DNA of 64,000 nucleotides from a virus. Below, one piece after another: positions 55,122 through 63,222 of the stretch. The stretch lies in IMG/VR virus record IMGVR_UViG_3300025914_000010, positions 1-64,000 of that record, one strand, 5' to 3'. Position numbers and translations under genes: made by a program. The notes under the pieces are model-generated. The model saw only the letters and a list, made by a program, of their open reading frames with translations, was not told the origin of the DNA and ran no database searches. Every line of letters begins with the position of its first letter. The first letter of the stretch is position 1.

Positions 55122-55348
55122 GGCTGTGCCGCCTTTAGTTCGGCTATCGCCTCGGCGGTTAAATACTTCTCCAGCACGGCGAACGCATCTTCCCGCGCTC
55201 TCATCATCTCATTGCGCTCGTGCGTCTGGGATGCGAGTCGGGTTGCAAGATGCTCGATTTCCGCGTTTTTAGTTTTGATGTATCGGCCAGAGTGGATGTA
55301 AGTCGAAAACGCTTGCTCAAGCGGAGATACTTTCTCTTCGTCGTCCAT
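55118..55348 (-). CDS. Small helical protein
   Basis: 76 residues, charged coiled-coil-like helix (HLATRLASQTHERNEMM). No known family. Hairpin-borne ribosome-binding site at 55357-55373. Confidence 0.6.
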   Translation of the reverse strand: MDDEEKVSPLEQAFSTYIHSGRYIKTKNAEIEHLATRLASQTHERNEMMRAREDAFAVLEKYLTAEAIAELKAAQP

Positions 55349-55356
55349 GTGCTTTC

Positions 55357-55373
55357 GCCGCCTCCTATACGGC
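55357..55373 (-). promoter_or_regulatory. RBS-in-loop hairpin
   Basis: GCCG and CGGC arms surround TATAGGAGG, 8 bases before the ATG at 55348. Confidence 0.6.
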
Positions 55374-55383
55374 TATTCACTCG

Positions 55384-55725
55384 CTATTCCGTTGTCTGCA
55401 CCACCAGTGCATTGCACTGGATCACCACGTTATCGTTCAGTTCCGGTATGATATTTCTAATCACGCACCGCCAGTCCAAAATCCCTTGCGTGATCTCGTC
55501 CCCGTTCTTCATGGAATAAGGCGAGTTGATCGCATAGTACGGCAGCCGGACCTCAAACGCCGTCAGCGCCCATTCGTTCGTGTTCAGAAACCGCTGGATC
55601 GCGATAATTCCGGCATTCTGCCAGAACCCTTTAATCGTCTCGCCGTTCCCGAGCGTGCTGGGACAGCCTTCGCTTTCGATGATGAACGTGTTCTCGTCGC
55701 GCCGCGCTTCTCCGAGTGCTCCCAT
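55384..55725 (-). CDS. Putative head-tail joining protein
   Basis: 113 residues, beta-rich (WALTAFEVRLPYYAINSPYS). Follows the connector gene, where head-closure or neck proteins usually lie. Assignment by order only. Confidence 0.55.
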   Translation of the reverse strand: MGALGEARRDENTFIIESEGCPSTLGNGETIKGFWQNAGIIAIQRFLNTNEWALTAFEVRLPYYAINSPYSMKNGDEITQGILDWRCVIRNIIPELNDNVVIQCNALVVQTTE

Positions 55726-55729
55726 CGCC

Positions 55730-56392
55730 TTACGCCACCTTGATCCGGCGGTATCGGTTGAGCGCCTTCGTCAAGTTCTGCTGCGTCTGCGCCTGGAGGC
55801 GGGCGAATGCCTGCTGATCGTAGACGCGCTCGTCGGTGCCGATCACCCACGACTTCACGCCGCGAAACTTGCTGAACTCGAAATCTCCGAGCAGACTCAT
55901 GATCGCGATCGACAGGATACCGTCAACAGCAAGTGCGGACAAGCTGGCATACGCCCCGCGCTTACCAGTCACGCTGATGGGGGCCGCCTGACCGGGCAGT
56001 GCGATGTAGAACGAGATGAATGTTCCGTAGTAGCGATCGAACTTCAGGTACTGGATCGGTTTGCCGTTCGTTGCGGCGTTGAGCGGCATCGTCCTGTAAG
56101 CGGTGTTCAGCGTGACCGCGTTTCCATTCACCGCGACGCTCGTGATGCTCACGAAGCCGCCGCGTAGATCCACGATCGGCGATCCATCCGGTTCGAAGTA
56201 GTGGGTGCTGTCCACAGTGTCGGCAAGGAACGGCTTAAACCCGGTCATGTTCTCCCAGGCGTCCACAGCCGCTTCGCACGCGCCGTCAAAATCTATCTGT
56301 GCTTCAGTTGCCGTTGGCGGATCCGAGATAACACCCGCCGAATACAACCGAGCGCCGAGTTGTGTTCCGGTTGGATTAAAAGTCTGGCCCAT
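55730..56392 (-). CDS. Putative head-tail connector (gp6-like)
   Basis: 220 residues. ACEAAVDAWENMTGFKPFL with strand-rich middle (FVSITSVAVNGNAVTL) is the pattern of head-tail adaptors. Placed after the capsid genes as expected. Confidence 0.6.
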   Translation of the reverse strand: MGQTFNPTGTQLGARLYSAGVISDPPTATEAQIDFDGACEAAVDAWENMTGFKPFLADTVDSTHYFEPDGSPIVDLRGGFVSITSVAVNGNAVTLNTAYRTMPLNAATNGKPIQYLKFDRYYGTFISFYIALPGQAAPISVTGKRGAYASLSALAVDGILSIAIMSLLGDFEFSKFRGVKSWVIGTDERVYDQQAFARLQAQTQQNLTKALNRYRRIKVA

Positions 56393-56396
56393 GAGC

Positions 56397-56624
56397 CTAC
56401 TTGTCCTGGTCGGGTCGTATCATCTTGTTAGATTGCGGGCGGACGGCCTTTGCCTCGACAGGCTTTCCGTCTTCGCCGATCTCGCGAACTTCGCAGCCGA
56501 CGTAACTCGTGTGCGCGTCAAGCATGTGGGCGCGAATTCCGTTAGGCGAGTGCGACTGAACCACTTGACCGCAGTTCGTCTTTAGCCAGCCTGTGCCAAG
56601 CCATAGCCCGTAAACCTTGTTCAT
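56397..56624 (-). CDS. Hypothetical protein
   Basis: ATG at 56624; 75 residues, possibly a capsid/connector accessory with a zinc-like CGQ...C...H pattern (NCGQVVQSHSPNGIRAHMLD). A hairpin-borne ribosome-binding site is at 56634-56648. Confidence 0.6.
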   Translation of the reverse strand: MNKVYGLWLGTGWLKTNCGQVVQSHSPNGIRAHMLDAHTSYVGCEVREIGEDGKPVEAKAVRPQSNKMIRPDQDK

Positions 56625-56633
56625 ATCCACCTG

Positions 56634-56648
56634 CCGCCTCCTATGCGG
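56634..56648 (-). promoter_or_regulatory. RBS-in-loop hairpin
   Basis: CCGC and GCGG arms enclose ATAGGAG; upstream of the ATG at 56624. Confidence 0.6.
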
Positions 56649-56700
56649 ACTTACTGCACGGGCAACCGCCAAACTCCCGGTAAGTCGGTCGCCCGCACAT
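56641..56700 (-). CDS. Possible 19-residue Cys-rich microprotein
   Basis: ATG at 56700 opens MCGRPTYREFGGCPC and stops inside the hairpin that carries the next ribosome-binding site. Translation could open that hairpin. No clear ribosome-binding site of its own. Confidence 0.25.
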   Translation of the reverse strand: MCGRPTYREFGGCPCSKSA

Positions 56701-56705
56701 CTTGC

Positions 56706-56921
56706 TTACTGACCGCTGACCTTCGACCACGTAGGACTCGCACTCGTGCCGCTGTTCTCGTAGAGAACCGAGTTGGTCGTATCGATCAACAACGCCCCTT
56801 TGCCTGCGTTCTGGTTGGCGTAAGTGCCGCTGGTGCCGTTGGTCGGCGCTCCGGCGTTGCGCAGCGGAGTGCCGAGGCCGGACCCGGCCCAAGCATTCGT
56901 GCTGCTTGCAATCACTGGCAT
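56706..56921 (-). CDS. Putative head fibre / decoration protein
   Basis: 71 residues, Gly/Ser/Thr-rich. GKGALLIDTTNSVLYENSGT resembles fibre and decoration proteins with a repeated beta pattern. Lies next to the capsid gene apart from the inserted HNH. Confidence 0.55.
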   Translation of the reverse strand: MPVIASSTNAWAGSGLGTPLRNAGAPTNGTSGTYANQNAGKGALLIDTTNSVLYENSGTSASPTWSKVSGQ

Positions 56922-56937
56922 TGGTTGTTACCTCCCG

Positions 56938-56971
56938 TAAAGACAAAGCCTCCGGCCAATAACCGGAGGCT
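56938..56971 (-). terminator. Terminator hairpin
   Basis: AGCCTCCGG and CCGGAGGCT pair (9 bp, 7-nt loop) on the minus strand, then TTTGTCTTTA. It separates the HNH cassette from the decoration gene. Confidence 0.65.
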
Positions 56972-57001
56972 GGTGAGTGATGCTATGCGGTTGTGATCGG
57001 A

Positions 57002-57505
57002 TCATTCGATGCTGGCGAGTTTTCGTTCTAGTTCAAGAATGTGCGCTTTCGCTTCCTTTAGTTCATTCTCGATTTTTGCGCGCTTCTGCTTCAATTCACG
57101 TTGCGTTATTACGTTGTGGTCCGTAGGAGAAACTATCTGGAGATTCTCAATCCGATTATCATCCTTCACGCCGTTGATGTGATGGATGCATTCTTTTCGA
57201 GTAAGAAATCTCCCGATGCTCTGTTCAACCACTACGCGGTGATGAAATTGCCACCCTCGATTAGAACGATTAGGATGATCTGGAGACCACACCATAACGT
57301 AGCCTTCGGGTGTCAATTTCGCAGGTCGTCCATTGAATTCCCAGTCCAGAGGCCGCTTAATATCGTCCATCGCCTCGCACTCTTTGGAACAATAGCGCTG
57401 TTTGTGCTGGCTGGGTTTCAGAACGAGTTCCCTGTCGCAGGTTTCACATCGCTTGATTATTGGCGTTTTGGCACGAAAACGATTAGCACATCTTCGAGCA
57501 GAAAA
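57002..57505 (-). pseudogene. HNH domain of a split homing endonuclease
   Basis: The frame from about 57505 reads ANRFRAKTPIIKRCETC (third finger end), CSKEC and HNH_3 residues QFHHRVVVEQSIGRFL, ECIHHINGVKDDNRIENLQI. The upstream frame (57483-57914) supplies the start and first fingers but stops at 57483. A 1-2 base shift near 57490 separates them. An internal ATG at 57370 could start the nuclease part alone. Confidence 0.65.
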
Positions 57506-57914
57506 TGCCACTACCTTGACCGCTTTTGCTGCGATAAGTAGGTTTGCCGCAATGCTCACATGGGAATTCTTCGCCACGTCGCTTCTTTTTAGGTCGCACC
57601 CACTGTCCCGATGCCACACGGCGTTGCATCGTGTAAGTACCACGACACTTCGCGCCACAGAACCACGGGCGATCGACCCTCACCTGAGATAGATAACGTG
57701 TAACGTCAGTCCCACATTGCGAGCACGGACGTGTTTCTTTTTTTCCTCGGTAGGGATTGTCGCGCCAACCATCGGGCACATTTCCTAACCTGATACGAAG
57801 CATGTTGGCGCAACTGCGACCGCACGTCCAATACCGCCGCTGATACTGTTGAGCTGGTGTGCGAGTTACGGGTTGCCCACAGAACTCGCACGGCTTCGTT
57901 TCTGTGACTAGCAA
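57483..57914 (-). pseudogene. Zinc-finger half of a split homing endonuclease
   Basis: TTG at 57914 has GGAGG 9 nt upstream. Three Cys4 fingers (CEFCGQPV...CGRSC, CSQCGTDV...CGAKC, CEHCGKPT...CSKMC), then TAA at 57485-57483, just before the third finger ends. The 5' region has AGAATA/TATTCT beside the ribosome-binding site, like the other cassettes. Confidence 0.65.
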
Positions 57915-57969
57915 TATGGTATGCCTCCAGAATAGATTTAACTACCATATTCTAGTTACAGAATACAAT

Positions 57970-59235
57970 CTAAAGCCCCGTAATTTTGCAAAAAGCAGTC
58001 TGTCTTTTGATCTCCAGACTTTCGCGCATCTCCCCACGCACTACGAGTAAATTGCTCGTAAAATACGTGCTATGCTGGTTCGCAACGTCGATGCGGATGC
58101 CCATCCTGCGGCTGATGTGGCTGTACATCGTGAAGTCGCCGGTGAGAGCAGTTCCCTGCGTGATCGCCGGGGTGACAACGACCGACTTCCCGAACAGGTT
58201 CTCGCTGCCCGCTTCCTGCGGCGTCCCGAAGATGTAGAGACCGTCGGTCGTGCGCAGGAGCCTGATGTTCTGCCAATCCGTCGGATGCATGATAACCGCG
58301 CTCGGCTCGGCGAACCCGGTGTAGCGCACGAGCGTGAACGCCTTGTAGATCGCGTCCTGTCGGTCGTCGCCGCCCTTGGCCTGGAGTTGGATGTTCGGCG
58401 CGCTCAGGAACCCGAGCATCTGCGGGGAGGTGCCGGTGCCGGTCAGGAGCAGGACTTCTTCCTCAAGACCGAGCATGAGAACGATGTCGCGATTGATGAT
58501 CCCCATCATCGCCGGAACGTCGTCTACCTGCTCTTCCGTGACTGGGATGAACGTCGCGATCTTCTCGACCGTCGCCGACCGCTCCGTCCACGCCAGCGCC
58601 GACTCCGGCTTCGCGCCCCCTTCAGAGACGCTCGCCGCCGCATTCGTGAACGTGGTGTTCTCCATCCACTTCACGACCTGGAGCGTGGTCGGATCGCTCG
58701 GGATTACATCTGCAACCACCAGGCGGCGGTTCGGATAATCGACCACGATGTCAGTTCGGTAGTTCGGGGGAGTGTAGCCCGCGCCGATGCTGATGAGTGT
58801 CTTGAGGTCAACGTCTTCGAGTTCGAAGCTGAAGTGCTTGTTTCCGGTGTTTCGGAACTTGTACTCGTTGCTCTCGGTGACGATCTGGCCCAGGCTCTTG
58901 CCTTGATACTGAGCTGCGATGCGACGTGGCGTTCCCGCCTGATTGATCGGGCCGGTTGGCGGACGCGGTGTCGTGCGATCGACCTGCTTGAGTTCTTCGA
59001 TACGCGCCTCGTTGCTGATGCGCGCTTCTTGAACGCGAGCGTACTTCAGCTCGCTTTCAAAGGTGATTAGCTCTTTCTCGCGATCGTCGATCTCAGTCAG
59101 CAAATTGGCAGGCATGTCGTACATCTGCCTGCCGTCTGCGTCAACCTGATCGGTGCGGTGCTTCTGGAATATCTCCTGTAGTTCTTCTGTCTTTCGAACA
59201 ATGAGCGCCTGAATCTCGGCTACTGATTTAGCCAT
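57970..59235 (-). CDS. Major capsid protein (HK97 fold)
   Basis: 421 residues. The N-terminal 110 residues are a coiled-coil scaffold/delta domain (ALIVRKTEELQEIFQKHR). Then ADVIPSDPTTLQVVKWMENT, FTNAAASVSEGGAKPES, FIPVTEEQVDDVPAMMGIIN and GKSVVVTPAITQG follow the phage HK97-family capsid pattern. Protease is immediately upstream. Confidence 0.9.
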   Translation of the reverse strand: MAKSVAEIQALIVRKTEELQEIFQKHRTDQVDADGRQMYDMPANLLTEIDDREKELITFESELKYARVQEARISNEARIEELKQVDRTTPRPPTGPINQAGTPRRIAAQYQGKSLGQIVTESNEYKFRNTGNKHFSFELEDVDLKTLISIGAGYTPPNYRTDIVVDYPNRRLVVADVIPSDPTTLQVVKWMENTTFTNAAASVSEGGAKPESALAWTERSATVEKIATFIPVTEEQVDDVPAMMGIINRDIVLMLGLEEEVLLLTGTGTSPQMLGFLSAPNIQLQAKGGDDRQDAIYKAFTLVRYTGFAEPSAVIMHPTDWQNIRLLRTTDGLYIFGTPQEAGSENLFGKSVVVTPAITQGTALTGDFTMYSHISRRMGIRIDVANQHSTYFTSNLLVVRGEMRESLEIKRQTAFCKITGL

Positions 59236-59274
59236 TGTGTCGTTTCTCCGGCTCAGGCCAACACCGTATCGCGA

Positions 59275-60456
59275 TTAAACGCGTGCGATGCGTGCCTGAA
59301 AGGTCAGGAAGTTGGCGAAACGAGCCGAAACCAACCGACTGTCTGCCTTCTCCACAACCGGAACCGGGTCCGCAACAACGACAGGAGCCGCCTCGGTAGG
59401 CGGCTCCTGTTTCTCATTCTCTTGCGTTTCTGGCTCTGGCGGGATGGGGGAGGGAGTCGGTGTGTCCGGCTCATCGGGAGGCGTTTCCACCTCCGGGCTT
59501 GCGGCCTCGTCAGCATCCCGCTGGAGTCCTTTGAATAGCAACCCGATCGCAGTCACCGCTTCCGTGCGAGAGAGTCCTGAATCCCTCAGAAACCTCTCGA
59601 AGGCGCGTTTCGTCTGCAAATCGCCTGCCGTATATCGCTTAACCCGCGTAATGTCGGCCATGTCATTAGCCGGTGCTACCACGGGCGAAACTTCATATAA
59701 ATGCACGTTCGTCAAGAGGCGCGCACCGTTGCGCGACATCGCAATGTCTTTCTCGGACGGCTTGTACCCGACGCTCTTCCAGTAGTCGGCGACCTCTTTC
59801 GGCCCATCCAGCATCTCGTCGGAAAGCACCTTATAGCCGATGCTCATCTTCTTGAGCACGCCGTCCTTCAAGAGCACCATGCAGTCTTTGCCGTGCTGCG
59901 TCGGGCTGATCTTCCCCTGCACGAAAAGGCCCTTCGCGTCTTCCTTCGCGGAAGTGACTTTCCCGATCGGGCTATCCCACTGGTGGTTGATGCCCCCCAG
60001 AAAAATCACGTCGGTCGATCCTTCGGCCATCAACTTTTCAATGCTGCGCTTGAATGCCCCGGACGCGACGATCTCCTGCGCCGTATCGATGTTATGGAAC
60101 GCGTTTCCGTAGCCTTCGAACTCCGATCCGTCTCCGCTCGCGCTCTTCAGCTCGAACGGAACCGTCTTGAACGAGAGCACGTTGTCCGCCGACTTCCCCG
60201 GCTTGCTATCATCCGTGTCCTGATCGGTGTCCGGCCCCGTCTCCCAACCTTCCGGCAGAGAAAACCCGCGCCGCTTCGCGATCTCGATGATACGCGCCCT
60301 CACCGCTTGCGGGTCGGCAGCACGACCGTAGAGGTGAGCGGCGGCGAAGACGTGGGCTTGGGTATCGATCGGGAACGTGTGGTTCGGCCCAGCGAACGAG
60401 TCGTCGGGTATCCTCGCGCGTTCCGCCTCGGTTACATATTTAAGTCCGATATTCAT
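59275..60456 (-). CDS. Prohead protease (S78-like) with extra N-terminal domain
   Basis: ATG at 60456 chosen; 393 residues, an ATG at 60492 would add 12. Residues 1-70 (YVTEAERARIPDDSFAGPNH) are a small extra domain. The S78 protease core (about 90-270) has FEGYGNAFHNIDTAQEIVASGAF, INHQWDSPIGKV (catalytic His), LFVQGKIS, KKMSIGYKVL (catalytic Ser). A Pro/Glu-rich tail follows. It matures the capsid. Confidence 0.85.
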   Translation of the reverse strand: MNIGLKYVTEAERARIPDDSFAGPNHTFPIDTQAHVFAAAHLYGRAADPQAVRARIIEIAKRRGFSLPEGWETGPDTDQDTDDSKPGKSADNVLSFKTVPFELKSASGDGSEFEGYGNAFHNIDTAQEIVASGAFKRSIEKLMAEGSTDVIFLGGINHQWDSPIGKVTSAKEDAKGLFVQGKISPTQHGKDCMVLLKDGVLKKMSIGYKVLSDEMLDGPKEVADYWKSVGYKPSEKDIAMSRNGARLLTNVHLYEVSPVVAPANDMADITRVKRYTAGDLQTKRAFERFLRDSGLSRTEAVTAIGLLFKGLQRDADEAASPEVETPPDEPDTPTPSPIPPEPETQENEKQEPPTEAAPVVVADPVPVVEKADSRLVSARFANFLTFQARIARV

Positions 60457-60474
60457 AAAGTTAATCCAGGCATG

Positions 60475-60505
60475 AAAAAGCCCGCGACGCATGGTATCGC
60501 GGGCT
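60475..60505 (-). terminator. Rho-independent terminator
   Basis: On the minus strand AGCCCGCGA and TCGCGGGCT pair (9 bp, 9-nt loop), then TTTTTC. It precedes the protease start. Confidence 0.8.
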
Positions 60506-60531
60506 TGGCAGCAAAGCGAACGGCGGACGCT

Positions 60532-60684
60532 CTACATCGGGCTAGGCTTCGGCACCATCGGCTTCGGGATCGCTCTCGGCTTTGGATGCGGAATGATCGT
60601 CGGGTTCGGCTTGTACGGCACGACTGTAGGCTTCGGGCTTGGCGCGGGCTTCGGCGGCGGCAGAGTTGGTTTAGATCGGGCCAT
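60532..60684 (-). CDS. Small Pro/Lys-rich protein
   Basis: ATG at 60684 with AGGA 8 nt upstream; 50 residues, almost all Pro, Lys and hydrophobic dipeptides (PKPAPSPKPTVVPYKPNPT). Extended, probably a flexible linker or binding peptide. Too short for most searches. Confidence 0.55.
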   Translation of the reverse strand: MARSKPTLPPPKPAPSPKPTVVPYKPNPTIIPHPKPRAIPKPMVPKPSPM

Positions 60685-60689
60685 CGTCG

Positions 60690-60845
60690 TTATCCTTTCG
60701 GCTTCACGCGGGTCGGTTTCGGCTTGTTGACGGTCACAGGAATCGGCTTTACAGGCCGGTTAGGGAACGGAACGACAGTCCGCGTGCGCGGGTTTCGAGG
60801 CGCGTAGCCGTCGCCCTCGGAAATCAGTTTCTTTTCTTCGGCCAT
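60690..60845 (-). CDS. Small Pro/Arg-rich protein
   Basis: ATG at 60845 with GAGGA upstream; 51 residues. An acidic start (MAEEKKLISEGDGY) then VVPFPNRPVKPIPVTVNKPK. It resembles its neighbour at 60532 in composition. Possible capsid-associated peptides. Confidence 0.55.
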   Translation of the reverse strand: MAEEKKLISEGDGYAPRNPRTRTVVPFPNRPVKPIPVTVNKPKPTRVKPKG

Positions 60846-60846
60846 C

Positions 60847-61458
60847 TCAAATCCTCGCGGCGGTCGGTCCGCTCGCACCTCCGACGATTTGCCAGCGACA
60901 GAGACACAATACTCCGCACTCACTCGTCCCGTCTCCTGGGTCAAACGTCACTAAATGCGCGTCGTACGGACCTCCAGCGGCTCTCTGTGGGCACGTTTGG
61001 CAGTGGTTGGTCTCAGGGACGCCTAACACCCAATCGAGTAATGTGCCGACTGGCTGTGCAAGCCGCCAGGCTCCATTTAACGTCCCAAGTAGACGCGTCG
61101 CGTACATCCGCAAGCGACGGATTACTTCTGCCTCACTGTTCGCCCCGCTTACAATGTCGCCAATCAACCCGCTCAGGTAGCGGCTCTGCTCGAACAGCAC
61201 TGTCTGTGCGAACGCCTCATCCGCCGGGTGGATCGGGTCAGTCACGCCCGCCATTCGCCTGCCTAAATGGGCGGCTTGAACATGCGCGCCCGTCAGCGTC
61301 GTTACGAATGCCTGCTGGAGTTGCGTGAGCGAGATGCGCTGGGCAATATATTCCTTGTAGGTGTCGATCAGCGTGTTGGCTGTGTCAGCCTGAAGATGTT
61401 GGAAGAAAAGCAAGAATGCTTCAGAGTCGGTCGTGTCACTTGACGTGCGGCGGTTCAT
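60847..61458 (-). CDS. MuF-like minor head protein
   Basis: 203 residues. A helical body (DTANTLIDTYKEYIAQRI) with C-terminal HCQTCPQRAAGG and ECGVLCLCRW, typical of phage Mu gpF-like head proteins that lie near the portal. It may help DNA injection. Confidence 0.65.
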   Translation of the reverse strand: MNRRTSSDTTDSEAFLLFFQHLQADTANTLIDTYKEYIAQRISLTQLQQAFVTTLTGAHVQAAHLGRRMAGVTDPIHPADEAFAQTVLFEQSRYLSGLIGDIVSGANSEAEVIRRLRMYATRLLGTLNGAWRLAQPVGTLLDWVLGVPETNHCQTCPQRAAGGPYDAHLVTFDPGDGTSECGVLCLCRWQIVGGASGPTAARI

Positions 61459-61464
61459 CGCGCC

Positions 61465-62028
61465 TCATTTGTGTAGAAACGGCTTCAATTCATCCATTGA
61501 TGCCGCCTGCGTCAAATCGCTGTGTTGCCAGTAAACCATTCTCACTCCATCATCGTCCGTTGATTTGTAAAGGAACGGCTTGTCGATCGGACAATAAAAA
61601 AGCCCCGTAGGACATTCCTCCGGGGCTTGCCAACGCTCTACATCTCGCGGCCAAGTGTCTGACTGCACATGCAAAAAGAACAACAGTACACGATGATCTG
61701 AATACTTTTGAACTTTCAGGTAATCCAGATAGTGATTGTGGTTTATGCCTGTTACGAACTTCTTTTCTATGCCGTACCAGCTAAAGCGCGTTTTACGTTT
61801 TGCCTCAACCCACCCATGCCAAAAATACCCGGAAGGCGCGGATGGGTTGAAAACAAACATGTCTGGCGCGACTAATTCTTCACCATCACAGAAGAATTGT
61901 GGTCCCTTATGATCGTCGGTTTCCTTCTCGTACACCGGTAGAACATGGAAACCAATCGACTTCAACCACAGCGCTATGATGCTTTCGCCCATTTTGCCTA
62001 TTAGAAGCTGCCTACGAAAATCCCTCAC
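61465..62028 (-). CDS. PD-(D/E)XK nuclease-like protein
   Basis: GTG at 62028 overlaps TGA; 187 residues. GESIIALWLKSIGFHVLPV, VAPDMFVFNP and GWVEAKRKTRF give a helix-strand-PD...ExK layout of PD-(D/E)XK enzymes such as resolvases. Paired with a methylase next to it, it could be a restriction-like unit or nicking enzyme. Confidence 0.6.
   Translation of the reverse strand: MRDFRRQLLIGKMGESIIALWLKSIGFHVLPVYEKETDDHKGPQFFCDGEELVAPDMFVFNPSAPSGYFWHGWVEAKRKTRFSWYGIEKKFVTGINHNHYLDYLKVQKYSDHRVLLFFLHVQSDTWPRDVERWQAPEECPTGLFYCPIDKPFLYKSTDDDGVRMVYWQHSDLTQAASMDELKPFLHK
61595..61627 (-). terminator. Terminator-like hairpin inside a gene
   Basis: On the minus strand AGCCCCG-AGG and CCT-CGGGGCT pair with a loop, then TTTTTTATT. 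It lies within the coding region of the nuclease gene (around codon 135) and could cause early termination unless ribosomes cover it. Confidence 0.55.
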
Positions 62029-63086
62029 AGTGTCGCCCCCCATCCGTAGACAGAGAACGATTCTAAGAACCAATCACGATCTGGCCCAAGGTAGATAATC
62101 GCCTGCCCCTGCAATGGCGCGGAGAGTTTGCCGCCCGGTTCCCAAAACCGAACGCGGCCCCGCGTGAACACTACGGCGCTGGCAACCTCAACAATCTTGC
62201 AGAACCATGCCGTTTCCGTGGCATTGTTCACGAGCACAATAGCCGAAGTCACATCACCGGCGCGGAAATGCTCAACCAGTTTTGAAGCGAATTGGCCGAT
62301 GAGTTCGCCTGCATACGGCGGGTTCATCCATACCCGGCCTTGCCAACACTGCTTTAATCCGTCTGTCTCAGCATCGAAGAACTGAGCCGCGCCGACAACC
62401 TCATTGGCCGCTGCGCTGGATGCAGGATCGGTGTCGATACCGCCCATGACGGCGATTGCAGAAGTGATGTACTCCTTCGGTGTATACCATTCATTGTTTC
62501 CGGCGTTGTAGGAGACGTGCGCTGTCTTTTCAACTTCGCCCCATTTCGTTGTTTCGGCCCACTGCGCCCGCGCTTCCGGCGAAATGTGACAGTAGGGGCA
62601 ATACGGTAAGTCTGCCGCCCAAATATGTGATGGATTGACTTCGCACCGCTTCAGCCCGTCACTGTCTACATGAAATGACTTCGCGTCAGTATAAGCAGGC
62701 GCACTAAAAAACGCCGGTTCCTCTGTCAGAGGTTCCGGCGTAAATGCTGCCAACTCAATTTTGAGCGGAGGCGGCAATTCTTTTGGCTTGTTGAATATAT
62801 GAACAGCTTCGCGCAGACTAAGATTCGCAACGCGTTGCGAATCTTGCAGTAGTTCGTACCTGCGCTCATAAACGCGCATATAGAGATTGGCCGTCCTATG
62901 GCTTCCCTCAAAATTCTGCGCTACCCATTCAATCCATTTACCGTACTCAACCTTGCCCTTTTGTTCTGTAAGCAATTCCCCCGCACGAATTGCGTGCGGC
63001 AGTCCCGAAAGATATGCTGACTGAACGGCCCGATGTTCCTCATTGATTTCCGCTACAACGTCATACACTAATGCTAATTCGCTCAT
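62025..63086 (-). CDS. Phage DNA N6-adenine methyltransferase (DNMT) with N-terminal DUF3102
   Basis: ATG at 63086; 353 residues. Residues about 1-110 (AVQSAYLSGLPHAIRAGELL, KVEYGKWIEWVAQNF, RTANLYMRVYER) fit DUF3102. A CPYC segment and the PF05869-type DNMT part (EWYTPKEYI, DTDPASSAAANEVV, WMNPPYAGELIGQF, AVVFTRGRVRFW) follow; NPPY is the catalytic motif. It lies on the late strand, unusual for a methylase. Its leader has a switch-like structure. Confidence 0.85.
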   Translation of the reverse strand: MSELALVYDVVAEINEEHRAVQSAYLSGLPHAIRAGELLTEQKGKVEYGKWIEWVAQNFEGSHRTANLYMRVYERRYELLQDSQRVANLSLREAVHIFNKPKELPPPLKIELAAFTPEPLTEEPAFFSAPAYTDAKSFHVDSDGLKRCEVNPSHIWAADLPYCPYCHISPEARAQWAETTKWGEVEKTAHVSYNAGNNEWYTPKEYITSAIAVMGGIDTDPASSAAANEVVGAAQFFDAETDGLKQCWQGRVWMNPPYAGELIGQFASKLVEHFRAGDVTSAIVLVNNATETAWFCKIVEVASAVVFTRGRVRFWEPGGKLSAPLQGQAIIYLGPDRDWFLESFSVYGWGATL

Positions 63087-63090
63087 GTTT

Positions 63091-63184
63091 GCGCCCCTCC
63101 CAGGCGCTTTATCCTCCAAACGACAAAAAGCGCATAGCAAGCGTTTGGAGGAACGCTTTTCGCCCCGTCGGGCTAGCTATGCGC
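63091..63184 (-). promoter_or_regulatory. Candidate RNA switch: three-way junction terminator, antiterminator and RBS hairpin
   Basis: Leftward order: GCGCATAGC (63184-63176) pairs with 63138-63130 and encloses two hairpins (GCCC/GGGC and AAGCGTT/AACGCTT), then TTTTT, i.e. a terminator. CCTCCAAACG in the second hairpin (63151-63142) can instead pair over 10 bases with 63122-63113. Next GCGCC/GGCGC (63107-63091) holds the GGGAGG ribosome-binding site of the methylase in its loop. Confidence 0.6.
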
Positions 63185-63222
63185 AGGCTGGTGAACAGCC
63201 ATTTTCAGTTTTTAGCGAACGC

